Part shown: positions 57,810-64,000 of the stretch, in pieces
How positions within the stretch are numbered: position 1 is the first letter of the stretch
Layout: every line of letters starts with the position of its first letter
Source of the DNA: Undaria pinnatifida
Lineage: Eukaryota; Sar; Phaeophyceae; Laminariales; Alariaceae
Assembly (NCBI GenBank): GCA_012845835.1
Contig: JABAKD010000036.1
Coordinates: 1,698,501-1,762,500 of the forward strand
Direction: 5' to 3'
DNA length: 64,000 nt
Notes under the pieces: generated by a model
What the model was told of the DNA's origin: nothing
Seen by the model: only the letters and a program-made list of their open reading frames with translations
Databases searched by the model: none
Position numbers and translations under genes: made by a program

Positions 57810-59343
57810 AATTTAGAGCGAACTCACGAAAAGCTAACGTTCGTGCCGGGGAAACTTCGCCGGCGGGTGTTTGATTTTGGCAGCGTTCCCTATTGATAGG
57901 GCTGTGCAGGTCCCTCGCCCACCATGTTGTTTGATATGGTCGTTCCTTCTGCGGCCGGAGCAGACAGTGGGCCTCGTTTTGTTCCCTTTTGAGAGGGAGA
58001 GAGAGAGAGTGGCGTGCATGTTTGCCGTCGATGCGGTTGTCGCACGGTCGCCAATGCGCCCGCAGATATAATGGTTGCTACAATATGTTCTTTTGAAAAT
58101 TGCTCAACTCATTTGTTCGTTTTTTCTTGGTGTAAAGCTCTTGTCATTAATAGAGCTGTGCAGGTCCCTCGCCCACCATGTTGTTTGATATGGTCGTTCC
58201 TTCTGCGGCCGGAGCAGACATTGGGCCTCGTTTTGTTCCCTTTTGAGAGGGAGAGAGAGAGAAGAGAGAGAGAGAGTGGCGTGCATGTTTGCCGTCGATG
58301 CGGTTGTCGCACGGAGATATAATGGTTGCTACAATATGTTCTTTTCAAAATTGCTCAACTCATTTGTTCGTTTTTTCTTGGTGTCAAGGTGGGGTATTCC
58401 ATGGTTCGAGTGAGCACCCGGACCGAGACACCTGACGTCGACGGGTCTGCAATCTCAGCTACGCGGAAATACGCGTGAATCCCGTTTTCTTTTTTTTTTT
58501 TCACACATGAGCTCTCCATTCCAAAACATCCATGGGAGCCCGTGGTCACTAAACCGGGCACATTCGACGCCGCAGAAGAAACAAATATAGGTACGTACGC
58601 GCCCGAGGGACACCGGCCCCGAGGGGTTGTGCGTCTCGGAAAAGAATAAAAGAGGTAGGAAACACAGGTGCCACGCCAGGCAGAGGAAAGAGAGCTACAT
58701 ACGTGCAGCCGAGAGATAGATTCCAACCCTGTGTTCCATCACGTTTCATGAATCTTCGCCGTAGTTGGCAGAAAAAATAAAACAAGAACAATTTTCATGA
58801 ATCTCCACCGTACTTGGCAGCAAAAAACCCGAAGAACAATTTTACTGCCGTGCCCGCACCCAGGGACGTGCATGTTTCCCAACCGCTGAAAAGAGAGTCG
58901 CCGAACGACAGCCACCTTGCATCTCCCCCTCCGGCCTGGCTCATACGATCGCCGTTGCAAAAACGAAAGAAACCTAGAGCTAGACGATGGACACCCTCTT
59001 CTCCTCGTGAAGCCCTGCGCACGACTGCGTCGCATGTATACATTTCCGATGAATCAAATATCGTGGAACTTCGGAAAAATAAAAACACTGCAGATGAACT
59101 TGAATGAAGCTTTCGTAAAAACTAAAAATTGCGGCTTTGCACACCGTGACGGTGCCCTTGTACTACCGACCCCACGCTGACCCGCATGCGCTATCGAAAG
59201 CCACCGTACCCCCCCCCCCCCGCCACGGTTGGCGTCGTGGAAATAAACTTACCGAAGACAGTGTACGGAACGCGCCCACGCAACCCACGCAGTAACGCTC
59301 ACAGATGCGGCCCCCAAAAAACAACAACAGGCCAACAGTTTTC
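57810..59343. repeat. Intergenic part of the Harbinger element with tandem duplication
   Basis: A unit of about 254 bp is present twice (about 57,893-58,146 and 58,147-58,387). It contains 'gctgtgcaggtccctcgccc' and a GAGAGA tract. A shorter pair with 'tcatgaatct.c.ccgta.tt' lies at about 58,747 and 58,796. A 98-codon plus-strand frame at 58,814-59,107 is not supported as a gene. The two genes converge on this region, so their 3' ends should lie here. Confidence 0.8.
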
Positions 59344-62300
59344 CTACGAGAGCCACACAATGTCCTTCTTCTTGTCCCTGCGGTACACGAAGTTCGCGAC
59401 CAACTTCTTCCTCAGCGCCCCGAATCCCCCCTCCACCTCCACCGCCTCTTTCTGACCATCCATGGACCCGACGGAGCTGAGGTCCGTGCCGGGGTCACGG
59501 TCCGTCGCGTCATGCAGGCCGGCGCTCCCCGCCCAGTTGGGTTCCTCGCTCATGTCCCCTCTGTTGTCGAAGCTGTGCAGCATGTTGTGGAGGATACAGC
59601 ACGTAAAGAACACGTTGTCGATATCCTCCTGCTTGTGGAAGCAGATGGAGAGCTTGTTGATCCGGAATCGCCCCTTTAGGATCCCGAAGTAGCACTCGAC
59701 GTCCTTGCGAGCGCTTTCGAGCCTCTTAGAGAAGATGAGGTCGCCGCGGTCGATCGGGCACTTCGAAGGCGGGATTAGTGTCCTCCACTGTCAAGAGGGG
59801 TAGTTTGCGAGTGAGGGTGCGGGAGCGGACGAGGGGTGGCGGGCAGAGACAGAGAGAAAAAGGGCATTTTCAGACATGATGGGAGTACATCTGAGTAGAG
59901 CTTCGAGACGTTAGGCCGGAAACTGCAGCACCTGATGCCCGAATCTCAAACGTCCCCGACGTCATCTCTAGTTGGGAGTGTGGTCTCTACTTGGGAGTGT
60001 GGACGAACAGGACGCCATTTCTCGCCCCTTGTGCTGTTGTCAACAAAGGGGGCTATAATCCTCACGTACTACCCCAGAAACAACAAAACAATCGGCCCCA
60101 AATGCCAACACGACGCCGCGCGTTGGCAGGATTCCCAAGTTACCTCTAACCTGCCGGGGGCGAGATTGCGATATTTCGTGCAACGCCTAACCAATAACCA
60201 ATGGTTGTACACAAAAAGTATTCTCATTGTGCAAACACCATTGTGCAACAACCATTGTGCAACAACCAACAAGAAGCTGCTACACCGATGAGCTCACAGG
60301 CAGGTCAATAAACACACGCGGCGACACAGCAGCGGCACAGCCAACCTCAACGCATACAGCGCACGCACACGCGCCGTTACACTTGTCTCAAGTTCACCTT
60401 GTGGTACCCGTTATCCACCAGCAAGTAGCATCCTTCCTCCTCGAACTGCACGCCATCCTCCGCGTAGAGCTTGTACTTCCGCTTCGTGTAGACAGTATCC
60501 TCCCGAATGCGCTTCACGGCCGCGTCGTACCGGATGATCGTCTTGTCGTTCGTCGCCCCCGTAAATCCTCGCGTCACCGCGAGAACGCGCTTGGTGTGGT
60601 CGACCGTCACTTGGTATGCGATGGTCGGCTTCCCTTCCTTGACCGTGTACATCCGGGCTTGGTTGTAGGGGCACATGCCCCAGTAGATGTGTGTGACGTC
60701 CGTAGACCCGACCGCGCCGGGAAAACCTATGCGATCGTACTGCTCCATGACTTTCGTGAGGTATTCTCCGGTCGGCAGGTAGATGTACTCGTCGTACATC
60801 TCCGCCGCGAAGTACTTGCAGAAGCGGTGGAAGGTGGCTGCCACCGTCTGAAAGCTCATGAAGGACATATGGTAGATATCGGCGAAGACGTTCCCTCTGC
60901 TCAGTATCTGCAGGCATGCAAGCACCTGCGCGCGCGCGTTGCGGGAAAGCAACAATCGTCGGTTAAAGGCTTCCTGGGGCACATTCATAAATAGTTGTCC
61001 CGTGTGTGTCCCATGGCGAAAAATCATCGAGGTATCGCAAATTTTGCTTGTCCCTCCACATTGCTCGACCCGCAGCCTGCTGTCACCTCCGCGAGTCGCG
61101 ACAGGTGCAGCAGCACCTTCAACTGTGTGCGTGTCGGTAGACTCTGCGTATCGGGCAGCTGCTGTTTTGATCTGCAGAGTCCTGTATGTGAACGATTCGT
61201 TCGCAATTGTTCACCGCCCGTTGATCTTCATTTTAGGGCGCATGGGTGCAGACAACTGCTGCTGCTGTGTACGTGCACATTTTCCACGTTCAGCAGGGAC
61301 ACGTCTCCCCGTTCCCAACTACATGGTCTACTCTACGAAACAATGTTCCTCACAGCACTCCGCTGTATCAGGTCTAAACTACCTTATCGTATCCATGCCT
61401 AATGCATCGAGTGTTGGATGTTCGTTCAGACAGCACCGTTTGGGGCCCCGGGGGACATACGTTACGATCAAGACGAAACACTTGCCACAATTTCAATTTT
61501 AATTTTTCGCCCTCGCCCAACCCCGCTGGCAGCCCAGCATTGCAATACACTCGAGAGACCAACATCACGCTTGGCCACGAGACAAGAACTATCCGGCGGT
61601 GTGCTTGTTTGCCTAAAACTCTGTACGTTTTGGTTGGTGATGCAGGTCGGGTGCGTGCATGGTCGTGACCATCTGGGTTGTGCAACAACCACCAACGCTG
61701 GGGCTGTCGCAAATAACGCGCTGCTGCCGCGCCAGGACAGCGTGTATACATTTTCATTTTTTTACTGCCGGCAACAGCAGGGAAGTGGTCGGTCTATATC
61801 AGAAGCAATTGTAGTAGCGCATGGTCATTACACATGGCAGCAGTAGATGGAAGAGAGGTGTGACACCGCAGCCGCAACTCCCACCACTACTACTACAGCT
61901 GCACACCTTCAACACATGCGCGCTGAGGCGCCCGCGCGCCTGCTGTGAGCCGGCGGACCATTTTCAAAAATCAACATGTGTTGTCATCAAACGTGCTTGC
62001 TCACCTTCAACTCAACTGGGATGGCTGCACGCCCGGTGGCATCCTTCTCCCCCGTTGGGAACCAGTCTCTGTCCTTCACCAGCTCCACCAAGTGCACGAA
62101 GAAAGGGTAGGGGACGCGGAAGTTCTGGCGGAAACGCCGCGCTTCTCTCGTTGTGTGATCCGTGAGGCCTGTCCCTTGCAGCTCCTCCAGCTCCTGCCAC
62201 CAACCCGACTTTGTGTAGTCTTTGCGAGGGTGCACACGCCGCCTCTTGACAGCCCTTGACATCTCATCGTCCTCTGTGTCGGGCTCTAGCTCGTCTTCGT

Positions 62301-62523
62301 AGTCTTGTAAGATGAGGTCCCAGGTGGCGACACTACGCTGCTGCTGCAGATGGAAGGCAGCTAGCGTGGTGGCAAAGACAGCAGAAACGTCGACACCAGC
62401 TTTTTCTCTCGCTGTCGCGGCCATTTGATGGTGCACCACGCGTCCCGAGGGCAAGCCAAGTTCGTAGGCTAGCCCACGGGCGACGCCCAGCAGCCCTAAC
62501 AGCGCCGGCACTGCAGCACGCAT
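59344..62523 (-). CDS. PIF/Harbinger transposase (496 aa, three exons)
   Basis: Exons on the minus strand are 62,523-62,005, 60,925-60,398 and 59,787-59,344. All junctions are in phase 0, with GTGAGC and GTGAAC donors and GCAG and ACAG acceptors. The N-terminal exon ends in the conserved FRQNFRVPYPFF ... VELK segment, and exon 2 continues directly with VLACLQILSRG. Catalytic residues of the DDE nuclease: D249 in GSTDVTHIYW, D300 in GATNDKTI and E380 in ARKDVECYFGILKGRF. A further conserved LVDNGY (D344) precedes the second splice. The pattern matches the PF04827-like plant-transposon/HARBI1 group. The enzyme should cut and join the element's ends in the nucleus, with the companion protein. 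The start at 62,523 is chosen because the frame upstream runs into TIR sequence. No stop or frameshift interrupts the model, so it is likely functional. Confidence 0.92.
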
Positions 62524-62726
62524 GTGGGGTAGCCCGATGTGTGTGTGTGTGTGCGCGCGCGCGGCGCAACCAGAGAGTTTCAAATAATCCGAGACAGAAA
62601 TCCGGGTTGGGCAGCGTCTCGGATTTTGGTCAGGAATCCGAGTGGCCGCAACTCGAAAAGCTGAAATCGGATTTTTCCGAATTGGATTGTGCCAAAATCC
62701 GTGTCTATAAGAAGGCGGAAATGGGC

Positions 62727-62782
62727 CCGAATCGGATTCTGGCGGAATCGAAGATGAGAATCCAATGCTATAAGAAACGGCC
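62727..62782 (-). repeat. Right terminal inverted repeat of the Harbinger element
   Basis: 56 bp, exact partner of the left end. The subterminal region 62,585-62,715 is rich in ATCCG/CGGAT words, which may be transposase or companion-protein binding sites. Confidence 0.96.
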
Positions 62783-64000
62783 AAAAGCTAGAAGCCGAAA
62801 AGCTCCGTACGTCGCTGCAACCAGCTCGTACTATTAATAATTAACAACAGGAGGAAGGCCCGTACTGCCGAATAACACGCATGACAACACCCCCACCCCA
62901 TCAGTCGATTACGATTTTGTTGCCTGATTTCCTCGACAACGGGGAGAGAGAGCGCAAACGCCGAGCGATGCGTCTAAGGAAACATCTCGATGAGACGTTT
63001 CCAGGAAACATCTCGATGAGACGTTTCCAGAGCTACGAGTATGACATCATTTCCGTGGTGTGTGCCCTCGTTCCCTCATTGTTTAGACAAACACGTCTAT
63101 GAGCTGTGAGTATGAAATTCGAGCCAGGGGGTGTGTTGTCTTGCGTTTTGTTATACTATTAATAGGTATGTACCAGGTACAGACTACCCTCTGACACAAC
63201 GCCGTAAACCCGAACCCTCAGCCTTCAGCCCTCTCTTCTCTCATCATAGACCAGATGTTTTCGTTATGTAAAAAATACTTGAACAATTGGGGCAGAAAAC
63301 GCGGCGCAATCTCGACTGTCGACATTCCACCAACATCTACCAGCAGAACAAGCAGAGCACAAGCAGCGGCGGCAGCCATCAGATCCGCACCTGTCACGCC
63401 AGCGAGAATAATAACCAAGCGCCACCGTGCACCACCACCGCCGCCACCGCTGAACATTCGCCGATTGCCAGTCGCCAAGGGCATGATGTGCTCCATTTTC
63501 CTCTGCAGATTCTGTGCAGCACACCATTTTTGGCCTAAACTACGAGTATAAAGACCGTTTTTGTATTACTATTAGTATAGTCCAGTCTTCAAAAATCCTG
63601 ACCAAAATGGTATCAGGTACAAAGCGCACTCCTCTAGGTACAGCAACGGCAACAGCAGCAGTGACTCGAGTTTCTTGTTGTGAAGGGAGTACACCCGACA
63701 GGGCAGCGAGCCTCACGCGTCTGCCCCGGCCTGCCCTTACAGTTCAACGCAGCCAGAGCATGGACACTGCTGATGTGCCCTCGTGCTTGCTGTGCATCTG
63801 TGAGCAGTTGAGCAGTTGGCACCTTTCGCCGAAAAAGGTTTCCACACGTAAGTTCGGAGAAGGCGGCCACAAGAAGGGACTTTTTGTTGCCTGCCCCATG
63901 TTTGATGCGTTTGAAACCGACATTTATTTTTCCCTTTATTTTTTAAGAGGCATCAAGTAGTGCATGCGGTCGATCGACGGCTGACCACAGATCGATTCAA
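62783..64000. other. Stretch without a recognised gene
   Basis: A plus-strand frame at 62,881-63,102 contains a 26-bp tandem duplication. Frames at 63,255-63,551 and 63,514-63,960 are low-complexity (alanine/proline or threonine-rich) and unrecognised. The latter could be the start of a gene leaving the window, but no domain supports this. Confidence 0.35.
62978..63029 (+). repeat. 26-bp tandem duplication, each unit nearly palindromic
   Basis: Two exact copies of a unit built on GGAAACATCTCGATGAGACG and TTTCC. Each unit can fold on itself (GGAAAC...GTTTCC, TCTC...GAGA). Confidence 0.85.

Larger units (their letters stand above)
54836..62782. mobile_element. Complete PIF/Harbinger-type DNA transposon (7,947 bp)
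   Basis: The ends are perfect 56-bp terminal inverted repeats (54,836-54,891 and 62,727-62,782) starting GGCCGTTTCTTATAGC. Three A residues flank each side (54,833-54,835 and 62,783-62,785), fitting the 3-bp duplication of this superfamily, although its usual target is TWA. Inside are two convergent genes: a companion protein on the plus strand (55,111-57,809) and the transposase on the minus strand (62,523-59,344). Two-gene content, the DDE fold type and GGCC ends all point to PIF/Harbinger. Subterminal ATCCG/CGGAT words cluster near both ends. Identity of the TIRs and the intact transposase suggest recent activity. Confidence 0.93.

Noticed and set aside
58814-59107. 98-codon plus-strand frame inside the Harbinger element as a third gene
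   Set aside because: No ATG at a sensible place, no domain, and it lies between the 3' ends of the two supported genes.

Overview
The window reads as nuclear DNA of a eukaryote: reading frames are short and split by GT-AG introns, microsatellites are many, and most recognisable sequence is transposon-derived. The mix (Ty1/copia, a PIF/Harbinger element, an R2/RTE-like LINE remnant, spliced genes) fits a stramenopile alga such as a brown alga, but that placement is inference. I saw no operon, rRNA, convincing tRNA or CRISPR array. No promoter or terminator could be supported.

Layout. 1-12 kb is almost gene-free and holds dispersed repeats, a small LINE-independent repeat family and minisatellites. 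12.2-13.3 kb carries the one clear host-type gene, a two-exon C3HC4 RING-finger protein, followed by a 393-bp MITE (13,617-14,009). 15.5-16.4 kb holds an acidic-repeat reading frame; a rearranged second copy lies at 44.5-45.5 kb. 18.2-20.85 kb holds a MITE-like inverted-repeat element next to a 5'-truncated, frameshifted LINE. 21.3-21.9 kb has a possible exon with a 9-bp minisatellite.

23.3-36.6 kb is a satellite domain: 14 head-to-tail units of about 238 bp (23.3-26.5 kb), then strongly diverged relatives, interrupted by a complete 6,234-bp Ty1/copia element (28,763-34,996, minus strand, 420-bp LTRs, 5-bp target duplication). The copia pol is broken by stops and frameshifts.

36.6-54.6 kb is again gene-poor: pentanucleotide repeats, palindromes, local duplications and one candidate small secreted protein (53.84-54.12 kb).

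54,836-62,782 is a 7,947-bp PIF/Harbinger-type DNA transposon with perfect 56-bp terminal inverted repeats. It contains an intact-looking three-exon transposase (496 aa, minus strand, D249/D300/E380) and a convergent multi-exon companion gene on the plus strand. It is the best candidate for a complete, recently active system here: transposase and companion would act together on the terminal and subterminal repeats. 62.8-64 kb shows no recognisable gene.
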